From Chelydra serpentina (Eukaryota; Chordata; Testudines; Chelydridae), in NCBI GenBank assembly GCA_037349315.1, contig JBAIAC010000054.1, forward strand, positions 1,736,001 to 1,800,000: a DNA stretch of 64,000 bases, in the 5' to 3' direction. The position numbers and the translations under genes were made by a program. This document shows, one piece after another, positions 1 to 10,709 of this stretch (the first letter of the stretch is position 1; every line of letters begins with the position of its first letter). The notes beneath the pieces were generated by a model that was given only the letters and a program-made list of their open reading frames with translations, searched no databases and had not been told where the DNA came from.

Positions 1-29
1 TCCAGTTTATTGCACCCAATGCATCATGT

Positions 30-773
30 ATGCCCTGTGGGCAGATGGTGTATATGTGCATTCGGTGCAAGGAACTGCTGGCCCCCAGAGACTGTGTACG
101 GGCTTTGGAGACCAGAGTGGCTGAACTGGAGGAGCTAAGGGAGACAGAGATGTACATAAATGAGACTTTCTCAACAGAGGAAAACGGTCCCACCCCCGGT
201 CTGACAGCCTCTGTGCTGTTGAGGAGGATGAAAGTCTCAGGGAAGGAGAACATCCAACTGGAGCAGAGGGAAACGATCCCATAGTGGGGACCCTCTTTCC
301 AGATGGAGGAAACTCCAGTTATTAGGAAGAGACAGGTATCAGTAATAGGCGATTCAATCATTAGAAATATAGAGAGCTGGGTTTGCAATGATCGGGAGAA
401 CCGCATGGTGACTTGCCTGCCTGGTGAGAAGGTTGCAGATCTCTCAAGACATCTAGATAGACTTATGTGTAGTGCTGGGGAGGAGCCGATGGTCATGGTA
501 CATGTAGGTGCCAATGACATAGGGAAGGATAGAAGAGAGGTCCTGGAGGCCAAATTTAGGCTGCTAGGTAAGAGATTGAAATCCAGGACCTCTATGGTAG
601 CATTCTCTGAAATGCTTCCAGTTCCACGTGCAGGGCCAGTTAGACAGGCAGAACTGCAGGGGCTTAATGTGTGGATGAGACGATGGTGTAGGGAGGAGGG
701 GCTTAGATTTATTAGGAACTGGGGAAACTTTTGGGATGGGGGAGCCTATACAGGAAGGTTGGGCTCCACCTAA
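30..773 (+). pseudogene. CR1 ORF1 remnant with SGNH/GDSL esterase-like domain
   Basis: The first ~85 codons hold a Cys pair (CIRCKE) followed by a heptad-like Leu/Glu stretch around ALETRVAELEELRE that looks like a coiled coil. An in-frame TAG at 282-284 breaks the frame. From 303 the same frame encodes an SGNH-hydrolase-like domain: a GDSI nucleophile block at about 348-359 and an HVGANDIG block at about 501-524, the usual Gly/Asn motifs of the fold. CR1 ORF1 proteins are known to carry an esterase domain and act in the retrotransposition particle. The His block expected near the C-terminus is not seen, and the frame ends at 773 short of it. Non-functional as it stands. Confidence 0.75.
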
Positions 774-1037
774 ACCAAATGGAACCAGATTGCTGGCTCT
801 TAACATTAAAAAGTTCGTAGAGCAGTTTTTAAACTAAGGGCTGGGGGAAAGCTGACAAGTGTGGAGGAGCACGTGGTTCAGACAGCGACATCTCTTACGG
901 GAGGATCTATTAATGGAGATTCTCTATGTCCTGATAAGGAGGAAAGGATGGAAGATAATAAAATGTGTGTAGGAATTGATGAGAAACAGTCTAATAAAAA
1001 ATAGTCCCGTTCAATTACATCATGTAATGGCAGACAG

Positions 1038-1541
1038 GTGAAAAGTGACAAGTTTTTAAAGTGCTTATATACCAATGCTAGAAATCTAAATAATAAAATG
1101 GGTGAACTAGAGTGCCTCGTATTAAATCAGGATATTGATATAATAGGCATCACAGAAACTTGGTGGAATGAGGATAATCAATGGGACATAGTAATACCAG
1201 GGTACAAAATATATTGGAAGGACAGAACAGGTTGTGCTGGTGGGGGAGTGGCACTATATGTGAAAGAAAGCGTAGAATCAAATGAAGTAAAACTCTTAAA
1301 TGAACCAAACTGTGCCATAGAATCTTTATGGATCGTAATTCCATGCTTGAATAATAAGAATATAGCAGTAGGGATATATTACTGACCACCTGACCAGGAT
1401 GGTGATCGTGACTGTGAAATGCTCAGGGAGATTAGAGAGGCTATCAAAATAAAAAACTCAATAATAATGGGGGATTTCAGCTGTCACCATATTGACTGGG
1501 TACATGACGCCTTAGAACGGGATGCAGAGATAGTTTCTTGA
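1038..1541 (+). pseudogene. CR1 ORF2 endonuclease domain, truncated
   Basis: Encodes the N-terminal half of the APE-type endonuclease that nicks target DNA in CR1 integration. The YTNARNLNNK start, ITETWW (catalytic Glu), a GGGVALYV strand and MGDFS (Asp block) are readable in order. A TGA at 1383-1385 replaces the Arg codon of the usual YRPPD motif, as a C-to-T change of CGA would produce. The frame closes at 1541 just before a large deletion, so the SDH block and the RT are absent. Confidence 0.8.
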
Positions 1542-1578
1542 TACCTTAAATGACTGCTTCTTGGAGCAACGCAAAATC

Positions 1579-1686
1579 AACCTGGGGAACTCCTTGCCAG
1601 AGGATGTTGCAAAGGCCAAGACTATAACAGGGTTCAAAAAAGAACTAGATAAATTCATGGAGGAGAGGTCCATCAATGGCTATTAG
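1579..1686 (+). pseudogene. CR1 ORF2 C-terminal tail
   Basis: About 35 codons matching the extreme C-terminus of CR1 ORF2 in this lineage (NSLPEDVAKAKTITGFKKEL, ending SINGY and a TAG). It is followed by the CR1 3' UTR to about 1882. It sits directly after the endonuclease fragment, marking the right side of the internal deletion. Confidence 0.65.
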
Positions 1687-1882
1687 TCAGGATGTGCAGG
1701 GATGGTGTCCCTAGCCTCTATTTGCCAGAAGCTGGGAATGAGTGACCGGGAATGGATCGCTTGATGATTAACTGTTCTGTTCATTCCCTCTCGGGCACCT
1801 ATCATTGGCCACTGTTGGAAGGCAGGTCACTGGGCTAGATGAACCTTTGGTCTGACCCAGTATAGCCGTTCTTATGTTCTTA

Positions 1883-2187
1883 ATATGCTACAAAGCCAAT
1901 TTTGTACCTTGCAGTTTCTAGCCAATAGTGCTGCCCATATATCACATGATCAGGAGAGGAGAATTAGGTTACTAAGAGGTGGCCCAACAGTCCTGTGCAT
2001 CTGCTGTCAGTTTATTTTCTTGGCACTAACAGCTTTGAATTTCAGCAGGTGAGCACCTGCCCCCAACAATAGTGTAAATAAGGGAAGCGGTAAGGAGAAG
2101 TGTTGGGAGGTTAGAGAAAGATGGAGAAGCACGTTCACTGCAAGTGGAAGTAAGCAGTTATAACAAGCACCAGCACTCTGAGACTAA
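1883..2187. other. Unassigned spacer
   Basis: No coding exon, RNA gene or recognised repeat seen. It separates the CR1 tail from a Harbinger-type MITE. Confidence 0.5.
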
Positions 2188-2484
2188 GGCCTGGTCCACA
2201 CTAGGGGGGAAGGAGTCGATCTAAGATACGCCACTTCAGCTGCGTGAATAACGTCGCTGAAGTCAAATATCTTAGATCGATTTTTAAAAGTATTTACCGC
2301 GGTCCACACGGCAGCAGGCAGGCTCCCCCGTCGACTCCTCTTACTCCTCGCGCGGAGCTGGAGTTCTGGTGTCGACTGGGAGCGCTTCTGCAATCGATTT
2401 ATCGCGTCTAGACGAGATGCGATAAATCGATCCCAGAACATCGATCGCTACCCGCCGAATCGGGCGGGTAGTGTGGATGTAGCC
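2188..2484. mobile_element. Harbinger-type MITE, about 297 bp
   Basis: The ends form imperfect terminal inverted repeats: GGCCTGGTCCACACTA at the left and, read from the other strand, GGCTACATCCACACTA at the right. The CCACACTA core resembles the TIRs of the longer Harbinger elements here. The left flank TAA (2185-2187) fits the 3-bp TNA target of Harbinger; the right flank is GAA, so the duplication is imperfect. Internally it repeats ATCGAT/GATAAATCGATC motifs as near-palindromes and is CpG-rich. It has no coding capacity and would depend on a transposase in trans. Confidence 0.65.
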
Positions 2485-4696
2485 GAAGTGTGAGCTCTAA
2501 GGGCTGTGGGTATCTAGTGTTCTTGGCTTGCTCAGAATGTCTTTTGATTATATTTTTGCAATAGCTCAATAAGCCTTGACCTGTGAGCAGTGGTATTTGC
2601 CTTTCAAAAGATGCAAGTATCAGGAAAGCCAATCTGCCTTTCAGAAGTAGAACATCTAGGACGAGGAACGATATGTTTTAAAGATATAGCAGCTGCAGGG
2701 CATATGTATAGTGTTTATACATTAATACTAAGCTGCATAATTCATCCTGAGATGGGAAGGGCTGCTCCAAGTACTGAAGTTGTTCTAAGTCCCAGAGTTC
2801 CTGTGGTGGTTGCTCAGATTAAATGAAAGTTCCTCTGCCTCCCTCCCTTTTGGACCAGTTCCTGCAAACACTGCTGGGTGTACAATGGGGCTTACTAGTG
2901 CGAGTCGTATTGGGAGTACTTTGGGCAATGAGCACAACACCCAGCAGTTTTGTGACACCTTACTCTGGGTAATGCTTTACCCCTCCAGTAGTCCCATTGA
3001 AATCAATGTTGGAGAAGCAAGGTATCCTCGGTATGAGTCAGGGTATCACAAACTAATATGGTGTTCTCACTTTGTTACAGTAGCTTAATTCAGTGTCACA
3101 AATTCCTTTGTAAAGCAGTCTGTTCTGCGGGGTATTGTGAGAGGCTCCGCCTAGTGTTACCACAGGGGCCAGGACTATAATCACCTCTAGAAGTGAAGTA
3201 CATACAGGCTTTACTTTGAAAACACATTTATTTTCTTTGAAAAATCGTTAATAAAGTGGACTGCTTTTTCCTGGTAAAAAGATCTTGGAATATCTGCATA
3301 TTATGGTCTAAACCAAAATGCTTTTATTTTGTGGTAACAGCCATGGTGCTCATGGTATCTGAGCGGTTTCTTGATAATTAGTGGGGAAATCATGGTTCCA
3401 GACGTTATATAACAACACTGGATAGTTTAGGGTTGGGGAAGGGAGTGTTGCCCCGTAAATGTCAGAGTGCTTGCTTATCTTATTCATTCTTGCTTATCTT
3501 ATTCATTCACACCTCTCAACATCCTGTTTTTGTCATACGAACAGGAAAAGAACAATTGTTTGAGATGTGCGTCAGTCATACTTGTAACCAGGCAGTCTCA
3601 TAACTCTCCCCATTTACCATAGCAACCAATAGTCCTCTTAGAAATGTGTCCGTGGTATGTTGACAGGTATCCTTTCTTTTGTACTTCAGCTTCCAGTATG
3701 TGGGTGTAACTTTACACGCATCTTCTGTGGTGGGCACCAGAGCTTTCCAATTTTACCTCAGATAAAGGGGTAAACATGTCAGTTTTGCCTTGCATACATA
3801 AATGGACATTGCCATTTTTACCTGATCTCTCTGTCTTTGGTCTTCCTGTACCTATTACCAGGAATGCTGAAAATTCAGAGGCAAATCATGTAGTCATCTA
3901 AAGCATTATCTAATTGGCAAATGTTAGCTTGAATTTATTTGTAATGCACACAACTCATATTAGAGAAGAGGTTGTTTGAGCCAACTGTTTCTGAAAATGA
4001 ATTTGGTTCTTGGCTGAATTACTTAAAGGTGAACTGGAAAGCTTTGTATCTGTAAAGATCAGCCATCAGGGTTCTCTGAGCCTCCTGCAGCAGTTTGTGA
4101 CAATCCTAACGTTAGGTCTTCAACTCCCACTGCACTTTTGAAAATCCCACCACAGAACGGCTCAAGCAGCGGTATTGCCCATAATATCCTGTGTGAGGTG
4201 TTGTCATTCACGGTTGCTGGGGAAAATAGCAACTTTGGGGTGCGAGTAAATAAAGGAGGAAATAATTTTCTAATATTTTCGTTTTAAAATACAGTGATTT
4301 ATAGTGTCAGTCTGCATTGGAAGACCTGATTCTCACTTACACTGGTGTAAATCGAGGTAATTTCATTAGCAAAACAGAGGGGAACCAGGCCCAGAATCTA
4401 CTAATTATTTGGCAGATGGGCTAGGCAGTCTAGTAGGTCCTTTCTATCTCCAGCTTCTGTGATTTTTAAAATTATTTTTGTCTAAGCTTTTTGGTTCACC
4501 TTTCCCATTATGTAAATAAGACTCTGTTTGCAGCTTGTTGGGGGCTGACAATGTTTCTTCTAATTAAATTCATCCCTTGAAAGAAAATGTGCTTGTTTGG
4601 GTAAGTGTAATGATGCTGATTCTGGCGGGACCCAACTGAGAGTGTCAATTCAGGACAAATTGCTTCAATCAGGGCAGTTACAGCCCAAGGCTGGGG
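2485..4696. other. Non-coding DNA without recognised gene
   Basis: AT-rich sequence with many stops in all frames. I see no exon, tRNA or rRNA. There is a short tandem duplication of a 19-bp unit at 3470-3507 (two copies of CTTGCTTATCTTATTCATT). Around 4325-4394 a CACTTACACTGGTGTAAATC stretch resembles an old sauropsid interspersed repeat, but I cannot name the family. Confidence 0.5.
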
Positions 4697-4887
4697 TTCT
4701 TCTTTGAATGATTGCTCAGGTCTATTCCACAGTAGGTGTGCGTGCTCGCCACGTGCATCGGTGCCGGACGTTTTTCCCTTAGCAGTATCCGTAGGGGGGA
4801 GCGCCGCTGCGACCCCTGGAGTGGCGCCGCTATAGCGCGCTATATAGGGGACTGCGCGCTCCCCCCACCCTCAGTTCCTTCTTGCTG
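4697..4887 (+). repeat. Left inverted terminal repeat of first DIRS
   Basis: Reverse complement of 10488-10702 with scattered differences. It contains a TATATAGGGG stretch and the CpG-rich GGAGTGGCGCCGC core. In DIRS elements this arm carries the promoter and pairs with the internal complementary region during replication (family knowledge). The first ~30 bases, GTTCTTCTTTGAATGATTGC, have diverged from the right end. Confidence 0.8.
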
Positions 4888-5022
4888 CCAGTGTAGGTGC
4901 GTCGGAACTTCTGCTCCAGCTTCATTGCTGCAGCCTTTTTTCCTAGAACGTTGTTTGTTGTTCATTATTAGTGGTATCTTTAGTTTCTGAGTTAGTTTAG
5001 TTTAGTTAGTCCAGGCCGGGGC

Positions 5023-7347
5023 ATGCCCTGGACCCCGGGCTTCAAATCGTGCGAGACCTGCAGGCGCTCTATGGCTAGAAGCGACCCGCACTCAGCTTGT
5101 CTCTGCTGCCTGGGTGAGTCCCACGTCAGCGCATGCTGCAAAATCTGCAGGTCCTTTAAACCAAGAACCAAAAAGGACAGAGACATTCGACTCCGGGCTC
5201 TCCTCATGGAGTCCGCGTTGGCTCCTACCCCGGTGCGCCGAGCGGAATCGGCACCCGGTACCTTGTCCTCGGTGCGCGGCGATCCCCCGGCGCCTTCGAG
5301 TGGCCGGCACCGCTCACCGTCGCATGGGCAGAGGCAAGGATAAGGGAGAGGCTCGACCCGTGTGCGGCAGCCGCAATTCTCCCCCGGGCCCCATCGCTTT
5401 GACTCGCGCTGAGCGGAGTAGCCCGGTTTCCTCAACGCAGGCCTCTCCAGACGCCCGAATGCCTTCGACGCCGGAGGCCTTCCAGGCGGCCAGTGACTTG
5501 CTCACGCTCCAGGTACCGGCAGTCCCGGCACCAGGAGTCCGATCCAGAGGCAAGCCGCCATTGGGCTCCAGGCCGTCGACCCCGACCAGGTGCGAATCCT
5601 GGTCAAGGGATCGGTCCCGGGGCCGCTCACCCCTCAGCGCCTGGTCTGACCATAGCCCACAGCCTCCGCAGTCACCGATGGTGAGGCTCTCGGGCAAGGT
5701 GCCGTCGGATCAGAGCTCTGGGCACCGCTCTAGACTGAGCAGGGAGTCGCGACACGGCAGGCACCGGCGTCGTAGACGCTCCCGGTCGAGTCAGAGCTAT
5801 CGCAGCCGTTCCCGTCACGGCCGCCGACGCTCCCACTCCAGCTCCCGTTCTTTGAGGCACCGGGAAGAGGACTCCCGTAAGAGGTCGCCAACTCCGCACC
5901 GTCACGGACATAGGCGTCACAGCGTCTCAAGGAGCAGTAGCTCGAGACGGTACCGTACCTCGTTATCGGAGTCCCGGTCCTGAGGTAGACGTCATTGTCG
6001 GCACCGTAGATCTTACCGTTCCCCCGGCACCGACCGGACAGCGTTCACACCAGTGGTGAGCCACGCCAGGGCCTCCGCGTTCCAGCCTGACCAGCTGGTG
6101 CCACTGGTGCCGCAGCAGGGTCAGTGGCAAGGGGTTCCATGGCAGGGACAGTGGTGCCAGTGGACCCCTTGGCCCCCGGGACATGCCCAGCCGGATACTC
6201 GATCGGTCGCAGGGGCGTCTGAGGCTCCTTGGGCCACTATATCCAGGGCTCCTAGATCTGCGGACCAGGGGTCCTCGGCACCGAATGCGGACTCCAAGCA
6301 AGGCGTCGAGCCCGCGGTGCCAGCAGATGCGCTAAGCTCCGTACCGGCGTCCTCCCCCGTACCGGAGGACAAGGTCGCAGCCCCTCCACTCGCCGTACTG
6401 CAGGAGGACTACAGGGCTCACCAGGAGCTATGAAAGCGAGTCGCCTCGAACCTCCAGCTCCAAGCTGAGGAGATGGAAGGGCCCTCAGACTCGCTCTTCA
6501 ATGTCCTTTCCTCCTCGGCACCGGGCAGAGTGGCGCTCCCGCTACATGAAGGGATTGCCAATATTACAAAAGCCCTTTGGCATACGCCAGTCTCATTGGG
6601 CCTATATCCAGAAAGGCAGAGCGCAAGTATTTTGTCCCTTCGAAAGGACATGAATTCTTGTACACCCACCCGGCGCCCAACTCCTTGGTTGTGGAATCCG
6701 TAAACGACAGGGAGCGCCAGGGTCAACCGGGTCCTACTGCTAAGAATAAGGACTCAAAAAGGCTGGACTCATTTGGGAGGAAGCTTTATTCGTCTTCGAA
6801 TTTCCACCTTAGGGTGGCAAATCACCAGGCCCTCCTCAGTCGCTACGACTTTAACCGGTGGGGGTCCCTACATAAATTCGAGCCCTCCCTCCCAGAGCGC
6901 GACCGCAAGGAGTTCAAGGCGCTGGCAGAGGAGGGGGCTACCGCTGCGAAGGCTGCTCTGCAGGCGGCATCGGATGCGGCGGACACGGCGGCGCGATCCA
7001 TCACCTCGGCGGTGTCCATGCGCAGGGCGTCGTGGCTCCTCCTGTCGGGGCTGTCCTTGGAGGTGCAGGATCTCCCGTTCGACGGCAAGGACCTGTTCGC
7101 GGAGCAAACGGACGTGAGACTTCATTGCATGAAGGACTCCCGTACCACCCTGCAAACGCTCGGGCTCTGCGTCCCGCTGGCTAAGGAAAGGCCTAAGCTG
7201 CAGGCTCCCGCCCAGTTGCCCCAACCGCACTACGAGCCAGCCTACAAGAGGTCCAGACCACAAAAGAGGCGACTTCAACGGCAGTCCCGCTCTGCTCCGC
7301 AGCCTGGGCCCTCCAGGGGCAAGCAGCAGGGCAAGCGGTGGTTTTGA
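5023..7347 (+). pseudogene. DIRS gag-like ORF1, frameshifted
   Basis: Starts MPWTPGFKSC. The first ~45 residues hold a Cys/His array with spacing C-x2-C-x12-C-x2-C-x4-H-x4-C-x2-C, repeated in the second DIRS at 53944. A frameshift between about 5280 and 5345 moves the reading to another frame, which encodes a strongly Arg/Ser-rich, SR-protein-like segment (about 5580-5983). A TGA at 5981-5983 and a stop at 6431-6433 interrupt it. Near 6580-6600 a second shift returns to the first frame for the capsid-like C-terminal part (FVPSKGHEFLY, then an Ala-rich helix and MRRASWLLLSG), ending with a basic Gln/Arg/Pro tail at 7347. It probably packages element RNA; the capsid role is inferred from position. 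Confidence 0.75.
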
Positions 7348-7402
7348 CTGGGGGCAGGAGGGTACCCGGGTGAACCCCGAGGACACCCTCTGACAAATAA
7401 AG

Positions 7403-9283
7403 TTGGCCTTCAGCCACCGCTTGCGTCCATTCCTTTTGCAATGGTCCCATATAACCTCGGACCGGTGGGTCCTGTGTACCATTGCCCGGGGCTACACACT
7501 CCAGTTCGTGTCACCCCCGATCTCGCGACCCCCTCCCGGGCACGGCACAGTAGACCCGTCACATCTACCCCTGCTGCGGCAAGAGGTGGGCCAGCTCCTC
7601 AGTCTCGGAGCCATAGAGGGAGTCCCAAGGGAATTCCAAGGGAAAGGGTTCTATTCCCGTTACTTCCTTATCCCGAAAGCGAAAGGGGGCCTCAGGCCTA
7701 TCTTAGACTTGCGCGGTCTCAATCGGTTCATGGTCAAATACCGATTCCGCATTGTCTCCCTGGTAAAGATTATACCTGCCTTGGACCCGGGCGACTGGTA
7801 TGCGGCCCTGGACCTCCAGGACGCATACTTTCACATCCACATATTCGAAGGACACAGGCACTTCCTTCGTTTCCTGGTTGGGCAGGACCACTACCAGTTT
7901 ACGGTCCTCCCCTTTGGCCTGTCCACCGCACCTTGGGTGTTCACAAAGTGTATGGCAGTGGTGGCGGCCTTTCTCAGATGCAGAGGGGTCCAATTATTCC
8001 CGTACCTCGACGACTGGCTGCTCAAGGGCAACTCGAGGTCGCAGGTGCAGAACCACCTGCAGCTGCTCTTGACTACCTGTGCCAATCTAGGCCTTCGGGT
8101 AAACGAGGCCAAGTCGACGTTGGTCCCAGTCCAGCGCATAGAGTTCATTGGTGCTCTACTGGACGCTTCCAGGGCCAGGGCCTCTCTCCCCCCGGGCAGA
8201 TTCCAGACCCTCAAAGGGCTCATAGCCACAGTCACGGAGTTCCGCCTGACCACGGCCAGGACCTGCCTACAGCTCCTGGGCCACATGGCAGCGTGCACGT
8301 ATACGGTACACCACGCCAGACTTCGAATGAGGCCTCTCCAGCTTTGGCTGGCCTCAGAATTCTCCCAGGCTCGGGACGGTATGGACAAGGTCCTCACGGT
8401 ACCGGGGCAGGTGCTAACCTCCCTTCAGTGGTGGACTGTCCCGGACAATGTGTTGCAAGGGATCCCCTTCCGGGAACGGCCCCCGTTGCTAGACCTGGTG
8501 TCGGACGCGTTGGACTTGGGCTGGGGAGCCCATGTAGGGAACTCCCAAACCCAGGGACTGTGGTCGGCCACAGAGCTATCCCTACACATAAATGTCAAGG
8601 AGCTCAGGGCAGTCCGCTTGGCCTGTGTGGCATTCAGCTCCCGGCTCAGCGACAAAACGATCAGGGTCCTTACAGACAACACGGCCGCGATGTTTTACAT
8701 CAACAGGCAGGGAGGGACGAGGTCCTCGGCTCTCTGCCAGGAAGCCCTCAGCCTGTGGGAGTTCTGTATAACCCACGACATCTCCCTCAGGGCTTTCCAC
8801 CTGCCGGGCGTCAACAACTCCCAGGCTGATCGCCTGAGCAGGGTCTTCTCCTCCCAACACGAGTGGTCCCTCCACACGGAGGTCACGGGTCAGCTCTTCC
8901 GAGCCTGGGGCACTCCCCAAGTAGACCTGTTTGCGACTCGACAGAACTGACGTTGCCACCGGTTCTGCTCCAGGGGAGGGCTGGAGAAGGATGCACTCTC
9001 CGATGCTTTTCTCCTGTCATGGTCGGGCCAGCTCTTCTATGCGTTCCCTCCCTTTCCCCTCATAGACAAGGTCCTGGAAAAGGTAAAGAGGGACAGGGCC
9101 CGCATCCTGCTGATCGCCCCAGCTTGGGCCAGACAGCACTGGTACAGGACTCTCCTAAGGTTGCTGGCGGCCCCTCCATGTCTGCTACCGCTCCGACTGG
9201 ACCTCCTGTCCCAGGACCGGGGCCGCCTCCTTCACCCCAACCTAGCCTCCCTTCACTTGACAGCGTGGCTGCTCAGTGGTTAG
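7403..9283 (+). pseudogene. DIRS reverse transcriptase / RNase H, one in-frame stop
   Basis: The frame from 7403 runs 515 codons uninterrupted. RT blocks in order (residues of that frame): LILDLR-like block about 99-104, LDLQDAYFHI 136-145, LPFGLSTAP 169-177, and the catalytic YLDDWL at 201-206. RNase H follows with VSDA (Asp368), VKEL (Glu400), LTDNTA (Asp425) and the final Asp476 in NNSQADRLSR, so all four acidic residues are present. It copies element RNA into DNA. A TGA at 8948-8950 interrupts the LFATRQN region, after which the same frame stays open to TAG at 9281-9283. It overlaps the recombinase frame. The enzyme core looks intact, so activity loss is not obvious from this frame alone. 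Confidence 0.9.
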
Positions 9284-9297
9284 ACGCAGAGGAGACT

Positions 9298-10322
9298 ATG
9301 TGTTCGGAAGGAGTCAGGAGCATCCTCCTGGAAAGTAGGAAATCCTCCACTCGCCGGGCATACCTGGTGAAGTGGGCCAGGTTCTCTAGGTGGGCGGGCG
9401 TGAGGGGTACCTCCCCGAGGGACGCCCTACTCCAGGTTATCCTTGATTACCTCCTCCACCTTAGAACACAAGGTCTGGCTCCCTCCTCCGTCAGGGTGCA
9501 CCTGGCGGCTATATCGGCATTCCACCCACCGGTCCAGGGCTGCTCGGTCTTCTCGCATGCCATGACCGGATGCTTCCTCAAGGGCTTGGACTGGTCCTTC
9601 CCGTATGCCAGGACCCCTGTCCCAAAGTGGGACCTGAATTTGGTGTTATCTCGCCACACGGGGCCCCCGTTCGAGCCCCTGGCCACATGCTCCTGGTCTC
9701 ACCTCTCCTGGAAGGTAGCATTCCTCATGGCCATTACGTCAGCCCGACGGGTGTCGGAGCTCAGGGCCTTGACCTCAGACCCGCCCTTTACGGTCTTCTA
9801 CAAGGACAAGGTCCAGCTCCGGCCACACCTGGCTTTCCTTCCCAAAGTGGTCTCCGCTTTTCACATGAACCAGGATATTTTTCTCCCTGTCCTCTGCCCA
9901 AAGCCACATGCCTCGGGCGAGGAGTGCCTCCTCCATACACTGGACGTGCGCAGGGTGCTGGCTTCTACTTGGAACGGACTAAGCCATTCCATAGGTCCCC
10001 GCAACTCTTTGTTGCCTCAGCCGAGCGTATGAGGGGTCAGCCGATCTCTACCCAGAGGCTTTCCCGGTGGATCACTTCGTGCATTCACACGTGCTATGAG
10101 TTAGCGAAGGTCCCCTCACCACGAGGTCCCCTTGTGAGGGCGCACGCGACCAGGGCGCAAGCCTCATCAGCCGCCTTTGTAGCCCATGTCCCTATCCAGG
10201 ACATCTGTAGGGCCGCTACCTGGTCCTCGGGTCACACGTTCACCTCGCATTATGCGATCGTCTCCCATGCTAGGGATGACGCTGGCTTCGGTAGAGCTGT
10301 GCTCCAGCCAGACAAGGTGTGA
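9298..10322 (+). pseudogene. DIRS tyrosine recombinase, one frameshift
   Basis: Phage-integrase-type recombinase that replaces the DDE integrase of LTR elements. An N-terminal core-binding part (SSTRRAYLVKWARFSRW) is followed by the catalytic domain. The first Arg lies in TSARRVSELRAL (codons near 9745-9750), HATR supplies the H-x-x-R pair (His 10143-10145, Arg 10152-10154), and the nucleophile Tyr is in TSHYAI (10251-10253). The N-terminal and C-terminal parts are in different frames, with the switch near 9955-9975 by comparison with the LERTKPFHRS continuation. All catalytic residues survive but are not in one frame. The first ATG in this frame is used here; the true start may overlap the RT frame further upstream. 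Confidence 0.85.
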
Positions 10323-10375
10323 ACTCCTACCCACCTCCATGACGTATTGCTTGGAATCACCTACTGTGGAATAGA

Positions 10376-10460
10376 CAGGAGCAATCACTCGAAGAAGAAA
10401 GGACAGTTACCTGTCCACATCTTCGAGATGTGTTGCTCAGGTCTATTCCACATCCCGCCC
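10376..10460 (+). repeat. Internal complementary region of first DIRS
   Basis: Holds ACTCGAAGAAGAAAGGACAG, then ACATCTTCGAGATGTGTTGC and GGTCTATTCCAC. The stretch 10402-10440 is largely the reverse complement of the element's right tip (about 10660-10702), and GGTCTATTCCAC matches the left terminal repeat. In DIRS elements such a region templates completion of the termini during circle formation. It also forms a local hairpin through CTTCGAGATG. Confidence 0.75.
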
Positions 10461-10487
10461 TCCTTCCCCTGTGTTGGAGTTGGTCCG

Positions 10488-10702
10488 GCAAGAAGGAACC
10501 GAGGGTGGGGGGAGCGCGCAGTCCCCTATATAGCGTGCTATAGCGGCGCCACTCCAGGGGTCACAGCAGCGCTCCCCCCTACAGATACTGCTAAGGGAAA
10601 AACTTCCGGCACCGATGCATGTGGCGAGCACGCACACTTACTGTGGAATAGACCTGAGCAACACATCTCGAAGAACGCCAGTTACGGAACAGGTAACTGT
10701 CC
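10488..10702 (-). repeat. Right inverted terminal repeat of first DIRS
   Basis: Reverse complement of the left arm, beginning GCAAGAAGGAACCGAGGG and ending in GAGCAACACATCTCGAAGAA plus a tip ending GGTAACTGTCC. The tip is longer than the matching part of the left arm and pairs with the internal complementary region. Confidence 0.8.
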
Positions 10703-10709
10703 TTTTTTC

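Larger units (their letters stand above)
1..1882 (+). mobile_element. CR1-type LINE, 5' cut by window edge, internally deleted
   Basis: In order on the + strand: an ORF1 piece with an SGNH/GDSL esterase-like domain, the start of an ORF2 with an APE-type endonuclease, then an abrupt jump near 1560-1578 to the last ~35 codons of the RT frame and a 3' UTR. The copy ends near 1882 in a TTCTTATGTTCTTA tail. Most of the endonuclease end and nearly the whole reverse transcriptase are missing, so this is an internal deletion rather than ordinary 5' truncation. This 3' end differs from the ATTCTATGATT-type ends of other CR1 copies in the window, so at least two CR1 lineages are present. Confidence 0.85.
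4697..10702 (+). mobile_element. DIRS-type tyrosine-recombinase retrotransposon, nearly full length
   Basis: It begins and ends in inverted terminal repeats. The left runs about 4697-4887 and the right about 10488-10702 as its reverse complement, sharing GGTCTATTCCACAGTA and a long GC-rich core. Between them, in DIRS order, lie a gag-like protein (5023-7347), reverse transcriptase plus RNase H (7403-9283) and a tyrosine recombinase (about 9298-10322). An internal complementary region (10376-10460) matches the outer termini. DIRS elements integrate by recombinase from circular DNA and make no target duplication, and none is seen. GC and CpG content is far above the flanks, suggesting a relatively young insertion. 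Frameshifts in gag and the recombinase and one stop after RNase H make this copy defective. Confidence 0.9.

Noticed and set aside
6868..7482. A 204-codon minus-strand open frame within DIRS gag
   Set aside because: Antisense shadow of the gag frame; high GC lowers stop frequency. No recognisable motif.
7441..8829. A 462-codon open frame overlapping the DIRS RT
   Set aside because: It is a Pro/Gly/Arg-rich shadow of the real RT/RNase H frame in GC-rich DNA and has no domain of its own.
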